This document shows, piece by piece, positions 17,489 to 26,913 of a stretch of 64,000 bases of DNA (position 1 is the stretch's first letter; each line of letters begins with the position of its first letter). Under the pieces are notes generated by a model. It was not told the origin of the DNA and ran no database searches. It saw only the letters and a list, made by a program, of their open reading frames with translations. Origin of the DNA: JAAXGI01 sp965206975 (GTDB taxonomy: Bacteria; Gemmatimonadota; Gemmatimonadetes; Longimicrobiales; Gaopeijiaceae); contig OZ242253.1 in the NCBI GenBank assembly GCA_965206975.1, forward strand, positions 620,001-684,000. Direction: 5' to 3'. Position numbers and translations under genes: made by a program.

Positions 17489-19711
17489 CTACCCTTCCCG
17501 GTCGCCAAGGCGCCCCGGATCGAGCGAAGATTCGCGGCGCACGACGTGGATGACGCCCTTCACCTGCGATACCCTCCTCATGACCTTCTTCAGGTGGCCG
17601 AGGTCGCGCACCTCGACCACAAACTCCCCGAGCATCCCGTTGTCGACGGCCCGGATGTCCGCGTGCTGGATGTCCGTCCCCGTGTCCGTGATCGCCCGGG
17701 CGATGTCGGAGAGGAGCCCGCGGCGGTCCGTCCCCTGCGTGTAGAGCTTGACCAGGAACCGCTCCTCCTTCTCCGCCGTCCACTCGATCTCGATCCTCCG
17801 CTCCGGGTCCCGGGAGAGGTTGAGTACGTTTGGGCAGTCCTTCCCGTGGATTGAGACACCCCGGCCGACGGTGATGTAGCCGATCACGTCGTCCCCCGGC
17901 ACGGGCTGGCAGCACTGCGAGTAGCGGACCATCAGGTTGTCGAGCCCCTGGATCCTGACCCCGGGCTGCGACCTCCGGAGGCGGGCGGCGAGGCGGCGGA
18001 GGGGTGATTCGCCGCGGGGCTCGACCCCGGCGGGCGGATGCTCCGGGTGGAGCTCCCTGATCACGGCGGAGGGTCCGATATCGCCGCGGCCGACGGAGAC
18101 AAGGACCGCCTCCCAGCTCTTCATGTTGAGTTCGCCCGCCGCCCGCTCCAGAGCCTCCTCGGCGGGGAGGGCAAGGCGGCGGCGCCTGATCTCGCGCTCG
18201 AGGAACTCGCGGCCGAGCTTGACGGACTGCTCGTGCTCCTCTTGGCGGATCCAGTGGCGGATCCGCTGCCGCGCGCGCGCCGTCTTCACGAAGGCGAGCC
18301 AGTCGCGCGATGGCGTCTGCTTCGAGGAAGTCAGGATCTCGACCGAGTCGCCGTTCTTGAGCTCCCTCGAGAGGGGTGCGATCCGCCCGTTCACCTTCGC
18401 ACCCCCGCAGTGGAGCCCCACCTCGGTGTGCACGGCGAAGGCGAAGTCGATCGGCGTCGCGCCGATCGGGAGCTGCTTGACCTCTCCCTTCGGGGTGAAC
18501 ACGAAGACCTCGCCGAGGAAGAGATCCATCTTCAGGAACTCCATGAACTCCTCAGGCTCGGAGGCCTCCTGCTGCCATTCGAGGACCTGCCGGAACCAGG
18601 ATAGCGCTTCGTCCACCTCGGTGGCGGTGCTCCGACCCTCCTTGTAGCGCCAGTGAGCGGCGATCCCGTACTCCGCGGTCTGGTGCATCTCCTCGGTCCG
18701 GATCTGGACCTCATAGCGCCGTCCACCCGGCCCAAAGACCGTCGTGTGGATCGACCGGTACATGTTGGACTTGGGCGTCGCCACGTAGTCGTGAAAGCGC
18801 TCCTGGATCGGAGTCCACCTGGAGTGGATGAGCCCGAGCGTTGCGTAGCAGTCCTGGACGCTCTGCGTGATGACGCGCATCGCCATCAGGTCGTAGATCT
18901 CCTCGTAGGGCTTCCCACGCCGCTCGATCTTCTGGTGGATCGACCAGAGGTGCTTGGGGCGCCCGGTGACCTTCGCGGAGATCCCGCCCTCCTCGAGAAG
19001 CTTCTCGAGGGGCCGGTGGAAGTCGCGGATCTGCTGCTCCCGTTCCTTTCGCCCCGCCTGGACGCGGCTCCGGAGCCTCCGGTACACCTCCGGCTCGAGG
19101 AACTTCAAGCAGAGATCCTCGAGCTCCCACTTGACCTGCGCCATCCCGAGGCGGTGGGCGAGCGGGGCGTAGATCTCCCTCGTCTCCCGGGCAATCCGCC
19201 GACGCTTCTCCGGGAGGAGGTACTCCAGCGTTCGCATGTTGTGGAGCCGGTCGGCGAGCTTGATCAGAATCACCCGCGCATCGTCAGCCATCGAGAGGAG
19301 GAGCTTCCGGTAGTTCTCTGCCTGATGCTCTTCGTGTGAGCGGAAGCGCACCTTCCCGATCTTCGTGACCCCGTCGACGATCGAGGCCACCTCGTCACCG
19401 AAGCGCTCCGCAATGTCCGTGGCGGAGTAGAGGGTGTCCTCGACGACGTCATGGATGAGGGCGGCGACGATTGAGGCGGTGTCGAGGCCGAGTTGTCCGA
19501 CGATCTTCGCGACCTCGACGGCGTGGCTGACGTACGTGTCGCCCGAGGCGCGTTTCTGACCGCGGTGCGCCTCCTCGGCGAGCCGGTGTGCCTCGACGAC
19601 CTGCTCCGTGTCAAGCCGGGCGACGTACGGGGCGAGGATGCGGGCGAGCTCCCGGGGGAGACCCTCGAGGCGGGCGCTCCTGCGAGAGACGGTCTCGAGT
19701 TGTGGGTTCAT
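17489..19711 (-). CDS. Bifunctional (p)ppGpp synthetase/hydrolase, RelA/SpoT family
   Basis: Makes and degrades the stringent-response alarmone. The 740-residue product has the intact hydrolase HD domain (about 40-190, with SHAVEVAK and LIHDVVEDT), the synthetase domain (about 225-345, RPKHLWSIHQKI), a TGS domain (FTPKGEVKQLPIGATPIDFAFAVH), a conserved-cysteine region (RYSQCCQPVPGDDVIGY) and a C-terminal ACT domain. The synthetase motif that is RxKD in bifunctional enzymes and ExDD in RelA reads R305-F-H-D308 here, that is, Arg retained but Lys replaced by His. ATG at 19711 chosen since the upstream extension is arginine/glycine-rich. Rel versus SpoT naming cannot be settled. Confidence 0.95.
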   Translation of the reverse strand: MNPQLETVSRRSARLEGLPRELARILAPYVARLDTEQVVEAHRLAEEAHRGQKRASGDTYVSHAVEVAKIVGQLGLDTASIVAALIHDVVEDTLYSATDIAERFGDEVASIVDGVTKIGKVRFRSHEEHQAENYRKLLLSMADDARVILIKLADRLHNMRTLEYLLPEKRRRIARETREIYAPLAHRLGMAQVKWELEDLCLKFLEPEVYRRLRSRVQAGRKEREQQIRDFHRPLEKLLEEGGISAKVTGRPKHLWSIHQKIERRGKPYEEIYDLMAMRVITQSVQDCYATLGLIHSRWTPIQERFHDYVATPKSNMYRSIHTTVFGPGGRRYEVQIRTEEMHQTAEYGIAAHWRYKEGRSTATEVDEALSWFRQVLEWQQEASEPEEFMEFLKMDLFLGEVFVFTPKGEVKQLPIGATPIDFAFAVHTEVGLHCGGAKVNGRIAPLSRELKNGDSVEILTSSKQTPSRDWLAFVKTARARQRIRHWIRQEEHEQSVKLGREFLEREIRRRRLALPAEEALERAAGELNMKSWEAVLVSVGRGDIGPSAVIRELHPEHPPAGVEPRGESPLRRLAARLRRSQPGVRIQGLDNLMVRYSQCCQPVPGDDVIGYITVGRGVSIHGKDCPNVLNLSRDPERRIEIEWTAEKEERFLVKLYTQGTDRRGLLSDIARAITDTGTDIQHADIRAVDNGMLGEFVVEVRDLGHLKKVMRRVSQVKGVIHVVRRESSLDPGRLGDREG

Positions 19712-19853
19712 GCTGCGGACCTGCCTTGAATCCCGAGCGGGCGCCGGGGGGAGCGACCCCGCTCCCCTCCCCCCCTCTACCCCGTACGCCGAAGCGGGCT
19801 CCGGGCCCCCGCCCCCGACCCGCGCGCCGGATCCGGGGGGCAGGGCGCACCGG

Positions 19854-22800
19854 TCAGGAGAGCCGACCGTGGCACTTCTTGTACTTCTTCCCGCTCCCGC
19901 ACGGGCACGGAGCGTTTCGGCCCGGTGCGTCGGCAACCGTCACGGGTGACCGCGAGCGCTCTTCGCCCCGGTTCGTAGCCATTGCGGCTGCCTCGGAGGC
20001 AGGGGGAGCGCCCGCTCCCCGCACCGCCCGCGCGCCGACGAGTGCGGGGCGGCCCCGCACCGGAGTGACGAGGCGATCCCGGGGCGGCCCCGCAGCTCCA
20101 GCCTGGACCCCCGCGCCCGCGGCCTCGAGGGGACCGCTATACTGCAGCCGCTCGGGACGACGCGCGACCGGACTTCTCGCCTCCCCAATCTGGGCCCGGA
20201 AGAAGAGGCCCGTCACGCTTCGCCGGATGTCCCTCATGAGGTCCACGAACATGTCGTAGGCCTCCTTCTTATACTCGATCAGCGGATCCTTCTGCCCCCA
20301 GCCGCGGAAGCTGATCGAGGCCTTGAGGGAGTCGAGATCGTAGAGGTGGTCCTTCCACTTGTCGTCGATCACCGAGAGGAGGATCCAGCTCTCGAGCTTC
20401 TCGGCGTGCTCCCCGAACATCTCGAGCTTCCGCTCGAAGTGTGCCCTTGCCGCCGGGAGGACGAGGTCGAGGAGCTCTTCCCGGGCGAAGGGCCCTTCCT
20501 CCCCCTCCCCGGCCCCGGGAAACCCCTCCATCTGGATGAAGAAATCCGTGAGCAGCCGCCTGCGAAGCGCACCGAGATCGTGTCCCTCGTGGTACGGGTC
20601 CCCGGGTTCGTATTCCTCGACGAGCTCGGTGACGGCCGTCTCGATCATCTCCCAGACCTCGCCCCTCAGGTCCTCCCCGCCCTCGAGCGCGAAGAGCCGC
20701 AGGTCGTAGATGACCTCCCTCTGCTGATTCATCACGTCGTCGTAATCGAGGAGGCGCTTCCTCGCCTCGAAGTTGTTCCCCTCGACGCGCTTCTGGGCCC
20801 GCTCGATCGACTTCGTGACGAGACCGTGCGTGATCACCTCCCCCTCCTCGGCTCCCCACTTCTCCATCGCGTTCGCGATCCGCTCGGAGCCGAAGAGGCG
20901 CATCAGGTCGTCTTCCAGCGAGAGGAAGAACTGGGTCGCGCCGGGATCCCCCTGGCGCCCCGCTCGCCCCCTCAGCTGACGGTCGATCCGGCGCGATTCG
21001 TGCCGCTCAGAGCCGAGGATGTGGAGACCGCCCTCCTCGATCATCTCCTCGTCCGCCACCTCCGAGTAGTCCTTCCATCGGTTCGGGTCCACCGCCCCGA
21101 GCGTCTCGAGATCGATCCCCCTCGCGCGGGCCCAACCCACGGTGCGCGGGTCGGTGACGCCATCGCCAAGCTTGATGTCTGTCCCCCGGCCGGCCATGTT
21201 CGTGGCGATCGTCACGGCCCCCGGCTGGCCCGCCTCCGCAACGATATCCGCCTCCCGACGGTGCTGCTTTGCGTTCAGGACGTTGTGGCGGATCCCCCGC
21301 CGCTTGAGCATCCTGGAAAACGTCTCCGAGACCTCGACGTTCGTCGTTCCGACGAGGACCGGCAGCTCCATCCGGTGGCACCGCTCGGTCTCGTCCATGA
21401 GGGCGTTGTACTTCTCCCGCTTCGTCTTGAAGATCAGGTCGTTCTGGTCGCCCCGGACGACGGGGCGGTTCGTCGGGATGACAAGCACGTCGAGCCCGTA
21501 GATCTGGTGGAACTCGTGCTCTTCCGTCTCGGCCGTCCCGGTCATCCCCGAGAGCTTGTCGTACATCCGGAAGTAGTTCTGGATCGTGATCGTGGCGAGC
21601 GTCTGTGTCTCGCCCCGGACCTTGACCCCCTCCTTCGCCTCGACCGCCTGGTGGAGACCATCGCTCCAGCGGCGGCCCGCCATCTGGCGCCCGGTGAACT
21701 CGTCCACGATCACGACCTGGCCGTCCTCGCCGATGATGTACTGCTCGTCCCGCTGGAAGAGGACGTAGGCTTTCAGGAGCTGGTGGATCACGTGCATCCG
21801 CTCGCTCTTTCTCGCGTACTCCCCCTCGAGCGCGGCGACTTCGGCCTTCTTCGCCTCATCGGTGAGATCCCCGTCATCCTCGATCTCCCCGATGAACTCC
21901 GAGAGGTCGGGGACGAGGAAGGCGTCCGGGTCGCCCGGGCTCAGCTCGTCGATCCCCCGGTCGGAGAGGTGTACGTTGTGCCCCTTCTCGTCCATCGCGA
22001 AGAGGAGGCTTTCGTCGAGCTCGTGGAGCCGCTTCTCCCGCATCAAATCCGCCTCGACCTTCTGTACCGCCTTCTGTACCGAAGGGTCGTCGGCAAACAT
22101 CTTGAGGAGCCGCTTGTGCTTGGGCGTCCCCCGCTTGACAGCGAGGAGGCTCTGCGCCCCCGTCCACTCGTCCCCCTCCTCGAACGCCCGCTCCGCGTCC
22201 GCGATGAGCCTAGAGGTGATCTCCAGCTGCTCGCGGTAGAGCTTGTCGACGAGGGGCCGGTACTGCTTGTAGCTCGTCTGGGTATCGCGGCTCACCGGCC
22301 CGGAAATGATGAGCGGCGTCCGAGCCTCGTCGATTAGAATCGAGTCCACCTCGTCGATGATCGCGTAGTAGTGCCCGCTCTGGACCCGCCGGTCAAGGGA
22401 GTGGACCATGTTGTCCCGCAGGTAGTCGAAACCGAACTCGTTGTTCGTGCCGTAGGTGATGTCGGCCCGATACGCCGCCCGCCGCTCCTCGCTCCCCGGC
22501 TGGTGCAGGTCGATCACACCGACCTCCATCCCGAGGAAGGCGTAGATCGCCCCCATCCACGCGGCGTCCCGCTCGGCGAGGTAAGAGTTCACCGTAACGA
22601 GGTGCGCGCCGCGGCCCGCAAGGGCATTGAGATATAGGGGCATCGTCGCGGCGAGCGTCTTCCCCTCCCCTGTCGCCATTTCGGTCGCAGTGCCCCGGTG
22701 CAGCGCGATTGCGCCGACGATCTGCACGTCGTAAGGAATCATGTCCCAGACGAGCCGCTGGCCCGTGACTACAACCTCCCGGCCGACGAGGCGCCGGCAC

Positions 22801-23153
22801 ACCTCCTTCACAACGGCGAACGCCTCGGGGAGGAGGTCGTCCAACGCCGCTTCGAGCTCGCCTCCGAGCTCAACCTCGAGCTCCTGCAGGCGGACGGAGA
22901 GCGCTTCCCGTTCCGCTGTCGAGGTAGAGCGCGCCTTGCTCGAGCGCGCCTCCTGGATCCGCTTCTCCGTCTCCTCGACCCGCCCCGCGATGTACGCCCG
23001 GAACTCTCGCGTCTTTCCCGAGAGCTTCTCGTCCGAGAGCTCTGCGAGCTCCCCGCAGATTTCGTTTACCTCCTCCACCAGGGAGCGGAGCCGGCGAACC
23101 TCCCGCTCGTGCTGGGAGCCGATGACCTTCCTGATCGCGCCCTTGATATCCAT
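19854..23153 (-). CDS. secA: Protein translocase motor SecA
   Basis: ATPase that drives preproteins through SecYEG. The 1099-residue product is about 200 residues longer than E. coli SecA. It has Walker A in MATGEGKT, the DEVDS Walker B (AIIDEVDSILIDEARTP), the preprotein-binding region, motif VDEFTGR, the second motor domain (AGRGTDIKLG, GRAGRQGDPG) and a C-terminal zinc-binding tail CPCGSGKKYKKCH (Cys1083, Cys1085, Cys1094, His1095) that binds SecB or ribosomes. Extra length lies mainly in an insertion after LIISGPV (roughly residues 280-430) and near the C-terminus, a pattern I associate with FCB-group SecA. Start ATG is at 23153. Confidence 0.97.
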   Translation of the reverse strand: MDIKGAIRKVIGSQHEREVRRLRSLVEEVNEICGELAELSDEKLSGKTREFRAYIAGRVEETEKRIQEARSSKARSTSTAEREALSVRLQELEVELGGELEAALDDLLPEAFAVVKEVCRRLVGREVVVTGQRLVWDMIPYDVQIVGAIALHRGTATEMATGEGKTLAATMPLYLNALAGRGAHLVTVNSYLAERDAAWMGAIYAFLGMEVGVIDLHQPGSEERRAAYRADITYGTNNEFGFDYLRDNMVHSLDRRVQSGHYYAIIDEVDSILIDEARTPLIISGPVSRDTQTSYKQYRPLVDKLYREQLEITSRLIADAERAFEEGDEWTGAQSLLAVKRGTPKHKRLLKMFADDPSVQKAVQKVEADLMREKRLHELDESLLFAMDEKGHNVHLSDRGIDELSPGDPDAFLVPDLSEFIGEIEDDGDLTDEAKKAEVAALEGEYARKSERMHVIHQLLKAYVLFQRDEQYIIGEDGQVVIVDEFTGRQMAGRRWSDGLHQAVEAKEGVKVRGETQTLATITIQNYFRMYDKLSGMTGTAETEEHEFHQIYGLDVLVIPTNRPVVRGDQNDLIFKTKREKYNALMDETERCHRMELPVLVGTTNVEVSETFSRMLKRRGIRHNVLNAKQHRREADIVAEAGQPGAVTIATNMAGRGTDIKLGDGVTDPRTVGWARARGIDLETLGAVDPNRWKDYSEVADEEMIEEGGLHILGSERHESRRIDRQLRGRAGRQGDPGATQFFLSLEDDLMRLFGSERIANAMEKWGAEEGEVITHGLVTKSIERAQKRVEGNNFEARKRLLDYDDVMNQQREVIYDLRLFALEGGEDLRGEVWEMIETAVTELVEEYEPGDPYHEGHDLGALRRRLLTDFFIQMEGFPGAGEGEEGPFAREELLDLVLPAARAHFERKLEMFGEHAEKLESWILLSVIDDKWKDHLYDLDSLKASISFRGWGQKDPLIEYKKEAYDMFVDLMRDIRRSVTGLFFRAQIGEARSPVARRPERLQYSGPLEAAGAGVQAGAAGPPRDRLVTPVRGRPALVGARAVRGAGAPPASEAAAMATNRGEERSRSPVTVADAPGRNAPCPCGSGKKYKKCHGRLS

Positions 23154-23171
23154 ATTTCGACTGTCCCGGCC

Positions 23172-23840
23172 TTAAGGCTCCGTCCTCATCGCACCCTCCG
23201 CCGAGGGGCCGTCCATAAGGTACAGGCCCTCCGCCTCTATGATCCGCCGGACGCCGTCCGGCACCAGGTAGCGGACGGAACACCCCTCGCGTATCCGCCG
23301 CCGGACGAGGGTCGAGGAGAGCTCGACGCGGGGGATCGGGACCTCCGTGAAGGGGGGCGGGGGGGCATCGCCACAGCCGGCGCCGTCCCGCTCCGGCGAG
23401 CCGCTGCCCCGAGTCACGACCGCGAGTTCGGCAAGCGCCGCAATCTCCCCCGACCCCCGCCACCGGGCAAAGGAGGTCCACTGGTCCGCCCCGAGGGCGA
23501 GCACGAGCCGCCCGCCGGGGCGGCGCCCCGAGAGGGCACGGAGCGTCTCTACCGTATAGGAGACGCCCCCCCGCTCGATCTCGATCCCGTCCACCTCGAA
23601 GCGTGCGTTCAGCCTGGTGGCGGCTCGAAGCATCCGGAGGCGGGCGGCGGGGGAGGCGGTGGGCGGGCGCGCCTTGACGGGTGAGCGCCGGGCCGGGATG
23701 AAGACGACCCGCTCGAGGGAGAGCTCCTCCAAGAGTGCCTCGGCCGCGATGAGGTGTCCGATGTGCGGGGGATCGAAGCTCCCCCCAAAGACGCCGAACC
23801 CTCGGGTGGAGCGCCCACCTTCACCCTTCGGTCCGTTCAA
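23172..23840 (-). CDS. nadD: Nicotinate-nucleotide adenylyltransferase
   Basis: Adenylates nicotinate mononucleotide to deamido-NAD in NAD synthesis. The 222-residue product carries the nucleotidyltransferase signature GGSFDPPHIGH (19-29), then FIPARRSPVK, LALGADQW and the C-terminal ISSTxxR-type site as LSSTLVRRRIREG. The start is a TTG at 23840; no better ATG or GTG lies before the signature, and no clear Shine-Dalgarno is seen. It starts 6 bases after the bamD stop and ends 18 bases before secA. Confidence 0.94.
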   Translation of the reverse strand: MNGPKGEGGRSTRGFGVFGGSFDPPHIGHLIAAEALLEELSLERVVFIPARRSPVKARPPTASPAARLRMLRAATRLNARFEVDGIEIERGGVSYTVETLRALSGRRPGGRLVLALGADQWTSFARWRGSGEIAALAELAVVTRGSGSPERDGAGCGDAPPPPFTEVPIPRVELSSTLVRRRIREGCSVRYLVPDGVRRIIEAEGLYLMDGPSAEGAMRTEP

Positions 23841-23846
23841 GGCGCG

Positions 23847-24644
23847 CTACCGGTCGTCCCCCGCCGACGCGCCCGGCGAGCCGGCCTCGCTCCTGAGTTC
23901 GCCTGCAGAGTCGGAGTCCGGGAAGTTCGCGATAAGGCGCTCGGATGCCTCCTCCGCCTCCGGCTCCCACCCGAGCGCGACGTAGGAGCGATAGATCCCG
24001 AGGAGCCCCCACGGGGCCCACTCCGTTTCGGGATAGGTATTCACCACCCCCTCGAAGACCATGATCGCGGAGTTATGCATGTCGAAGCGCTGGTAGAACT
24101 CCGCCTCCTGGAAGCCAGCCTCCGCGAGGCGGTTTCTCATCACGACGCGGATTGAGTCCGCCGTCTCCGCCACGTTGAGCCCCCGAAACTCGAGCCACGT
24201 CTGCCCACACGCCTCCTCGGCGCGCCCCGTATAGTCCTGGTCGCGCTGCGGGTGCGGCGCCAGCGAGGCGTACGCCTCGCAGATCCCGAGGGAGGCCTCG
24301 GGGGCAAGGCTGTGAGTCCGGTACACCTGGAGGAAGCGCTCGTACTCGGAGACGGCCGTCGCAAACTCGCCACGCCCGGCGTAGGCACGTGCGACATGGA
24401 TCCTCGCCTGCGGACTCTCCGGGTAGCCGGGGAACTGGACAAGGAGCCGCTCGAGCATCTGGATCGCCTCGTCCCACTCCTCCGCCTCGAAGGCCTCCGT
24501 GCCCGCCTCCCAGAGCTGGTCACCTTCCATGCTCAGATACGCCGGTACCGAGGCGCACCCCCCGAGGGCGAGGGCGAGGAGGATGGGCACGGCGGCACGG
24601 CGGGTGGTGGCAGCTCTCTTCCCACAGTCGCCCAAATGCATCAT
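23847..24644 (-). CDS. bamD: Outer-membrane assembly lipoprotein BamD-like TPR protein
   Basis: Lipoprotein with tetratricopeptide repeats, predicted to be the BamD component of the beta-barrel assembly machine. The 265-residue product has a signal peptide ending LALGGC (lipidated Cys30) and BamD-like repeats (YQ-type AFEAEEWDEAIQMLERLLVQFPGYPESPQARIHVARAY, quoted here only as its location at about 45-85; key residues are the alternating Ala/Leu helix pairs). Start is the first of two adjacent ATGs at 24644, overlapping the stop of the upstream aminotransferase gene (ATGA). Position next to nadD/secA is not diagnostic; other outer-membrane TPR lipoproteins remain possible. Confidence 0.78.
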   Translation of the reverse strand: MMHLGDCGKRAATTRRAAVPILLALALGGCASVPAYLSMEGDQLWEAGTEAFEAEEWDEAIQMLERLLVQFPGYPESPQARIHVARAYAGRGEFATAVSEYERFLQVYRTHSLAPEASLGICEAYASLAPHPQRDQDYTGRAEEACGQTWLEFRGLNVAETADSIRVVMRNRLAEAGFQEAEFYQRFDMHNSAIMVFEGVVNTYPETEWAPWGLLGIYRSYVALGWEPEAEEASERLIANFPDSDSAGELRSEAGSPGASAGDDR

Positions 24645-25771
24645 GTACCGTAGAACTCCCGGATCGCCTGACTGACCTCTTTCTGCCGCTCTTCCCCCAG
24701 TTCGGGAAAGACGGGGAGGGAGAGCACCTCGCAGCTCGCCCGCTCCGCCACGGGGAGCTGGCCCCGCCGCCCCCCAAGCTCCGAAAAGCACCTCTGGAGG
24801 TGGAGGGGGAGGGGGTAGTACACCGCGGTCCCGATTTGGCGCCGCTCGAGGTGTGCCCGAAGCTCGTCGCGCCGCTCGGCACGAAGCGTGTATTGGTGGT
24901 ACACGTGAATGTTGCAATCGGTCTCCGCAGGGAGGACCACCTTCTCGACTCCGCCAAGGAAGCGGCGGTAGCGGTCCGCATTCTCCCGGCGCGCCCGGGT
25001 CCACGAAGTGAGGTTCGGAAGCTTGGCGCCGAGGACGGCCGCCTGCAAAGCATCGAGCCTCGAGTTCGTTCCCACCATCTCGTGGCGGTACACCTCGGCC
25101 CCGCCGTGGACGCGGAGCTTCCGGAGGCGAAGGGCGAGCGCTGCGTCCGATGTCGTGATGAGCCCCCCGTCGCCGAACGCCCCGAGGTTCTTTGTCGGGA
25201 AGAAGGAGAAGGCGCCGGCGTCCCCCACGGAACCGGCTCTCAACCAGGGTGCACCAAGGTCCTCCCTCGCGCGCTGCCTCGCATCGATCGCTTGCGCTGC
25301 ATCCTCGACGACGAAGGCACCCCGCTCCCGGGCGAGCCCGAGGATCTCCCCCATGGGTGCCATCTGGCCGAAGAGATGGACGGGGATCACCCCTCGGGTG
25401 CGTGCGGACCAGACGGCCTCGATGGTCTCCCGCGTGACGTTGAAGCTCACCGGGTCGATGTCCGAAAAGACGGGCCGAAACCCCGCATTCGAGACCGCGC
25501 CGGCCGTCGCGAAGAATGTGAAGGCGGGAAGGATCACCTCATCGCCCTCCCTGGGCCGGAGCGCACGCAGGGTGAGGAACAGAGCGTCCGTTCCCGAGGC
25601 GCACCCGATCGCGTGACGCACCCCCACCCTCTCGGCGACCGCCTCCTCAAGCGCCTCGACCTCCGGGCCAAGGATGAAGCGCTGCGAGCAGACGACGCGG
25701 GCAACGGCCGCATCCACCTCGCCCCGGATCGATTCGTACTGCGCGGTGAGGTCGATGAAGGGAACGGCCAT
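24641..25771 (-). CDS. DegT/DnrJ/EryC1-family sugar-nucleotide aminotransferase
   Basis: PLP-dependent aminotransferase that usually aminates a keto-sugar nucleotide for surface polysaccharide. The 376-residue product starts MAVPFIDLTAQY, and has the internal-aldimine Lys194 in FFPTKNLGAFGDGG, the cofactor-contacting segments GCASGTDALF and EDAAQAIDA, and HVYHQYTLR near the C-terminus, all typical of the family. The exact sugar cannot be inferred. It lies at the upstream end of the bamD-secA run, but its family fits the nucleotide-sugar block that precedes it. ATG at 25771 matches the conserved start; upstream frame is non-homologous. Confidence 0.9.
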   Translation of the reverse strand: MAVPFIDLTAQYESIRGEVDAAVARVVCSQRFILGPEVEALEEAVAERVGVRHAIGCASGTDALFLTLRALRPREGDEVILPAFTFFATAGAVSNAGFRPVFSDIDPVSFNVTRETIEAVWSARTRGVIPVHLFGQMAPMGEILGLARERGAFVVEDAAQAIDARQRAREDLGAPWLRAGSVGDAGAFSFFPTKNLGAFGDGGLITTSDAALALRLRKLRVHGGAEVYRHEMVGTNSRLDALQAAVLGAKLPNLTSWTRARRENADRYRRFLGGVEKVVLPAETDCNIHVYHQYTLRAERRDELRAHLERRQIGTAVYYPLPLHLQRCFSELGGRRGQLPVAERASCEVLSLPVFPELGEERQKEVSQAIREFYGT

Positions 25772-25820
25772 CAGGAAAGGCGATCGGGGTGATCGGGCGG
25801 CACTCCCCACCCGGGGCTGG

Positions 25821-26732
25821 TCAGCAGGGCCCCTCTCCCCCGCGCCGGAAGCGGATCTCATCGACGCGCCCCTCCGCCTCCCCAACGATGAGGCCTCTGG
25901 AGAGGTCCTGCCTCCCCACCTCCTCGTACGCCTGAACGGCCGCGCTGCACTCGCCCTGGGACTCGAGGATCTCCCCGACCTCGAACCAAGCGCGGGCAAG
26001 GCGGCTCCGGGGCTCGCCGAGCGCGATCGTGACGCGGTGGAGGCGAAGCGCCTCCTCGTCGTCCTCCTCGGCCCTCGCCTCGATCGCGAGATTGGCCGAA
26101 CAATTCCCGATATTCCAGTCCACCTCGGGCCTTCGGGCGGAACCCACCTGTCCGCGCACCTGCTCAAGGAAGACGAGGGCGCGGCGGCAGTCACCGAGCT
26201 CCGCGTGCACGAGCGCCATCTCGAACACGACCTCCGGATCCGTCTCCATCTCCCGGATCGCCTTCTGGAAGAAGGGCAGGGCCTGGCCGTACCTCCCGTT
26301 ACGGGCGAAGTGGCGGGCGAGAGGGAGGGAAATCCCCGCGAGGCTCACTCCGGGCTTGAGGAGGATGGCACTCTCCACGGCCGCGGCTGCGAGCGTCCCG
26401 TCTTGGCGTGCCATCGCGCGCCTCGCAACCCGAAGGAGGTCGGAGGCGCCGAGATCCGCCGTGGCAGGATCCCCCTCCACGGCCTCCAGGTAATACTCGC
26501 GGGCCTCGTCGACCCGCCCGCTCTCGGCGTAGGCGTGGGCGACGCGAAGGAAGGTGTCCACGTCGGCCGCACCCTGTGCAAGAGAGAGCCGGTACTCTGC
26601 AAGCGCCTCCTCGAGATCCCCCCTCGCGAACGCCTCGTCGCCCCGCCGGAGCGCCTCCTCCTCCGGGACCGTAGCGCTGCAGGCGGCGAGGGGGAGGAAG
26701 AGGAGGAAATGGAGCGTTCCCCGGAGCCTCAT
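25821..26732 (-). CDS. TPR-repeat lipoprotein, function unknown
   Basis: Predicted lipoprotein of 303 residues: signal peptide ending PLAAC (Cys18) followed by multiple tetratricopeptide-like helix pairs from about residue 25 to 290, for instance ALRRGDEAFARGDLEEALAEY and AHAYAESGRVDEAREYYLEA. The protein has scattered cysteines (DCRR, GNCS, GECS) unlike typical TPR proteins. No catalytic domain is seen; a scaffold role in envelope or polysaccharide assembly is a guess from its place between an aminotransferase and a UDP-xylose synthase gene. ATG at 26732; an alternative in-frame ATG further upstream lacks a signal sequence at its N-terminus. Confidence 0.75.
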   Translation of the reverse strand: MRLRGTLHFLLFLPLAACSATVPEEEALRRGDEAFARGDLEEALAEYRLSLAQGAADVDTFLRVAHAYAESGRVDEAREYYLEAVEGDPATADLGASDLLRVARRAMARQDGTLAAAAVESAILLKPGVSLAGISLPLARHFARNGRYGQALPFFQKAIREMETDPEVVFEMALVHAELGDCRRALVFLEQVRGQVGSARRPEVDWNIGNCSANLAIEARAEEDDEEALRLHRVTIALGEPRSRLARAWFEVGEILESQGECSAAVQAYEEVGRQDLSRGLIVGEAEGRVDEIRFRRGGEGPC

Positions 26733-26913
26733 CCCCGATCCCCCCCTGCCTGGCGCACTCGCGCGCCTCCCCTCGAGTTGTGCCGTCCCTCCCTGGGACA
26801 CACGGGATCCCATGACCGACGGGACTCCTGCCCGGCCACCGGTCCGGTTGATGTGGAACCCCCCGGGACGGGCGTTGGATCCGGGATCACCCGCTTGGAG
26901 ACGCCCGCGGGCA

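Noticed and set aside
17460..17915. An N-terminal extension of uvrB over the spoT 3' end
   Set aside because: UvrB homology starts exactly at the GTG at 17459; the extension is the wrong-frame image of spoT.
19748..19767. Perfect GGGGAGCG/CGCTCCCC hairpin between secA and the rel/spoT gene
   Set aside because: No T-run on the transcribed strand, so not supported as an intrinsic terminator; may only reflect GC-rich spacer sequence.
20346..22337. A plus-strand open frame of about 660 codons opposite secA
   Set aside because: Antisense shadow of secA; composition is Val/Leu/Arg/Glu-rich with no recognisable fold.
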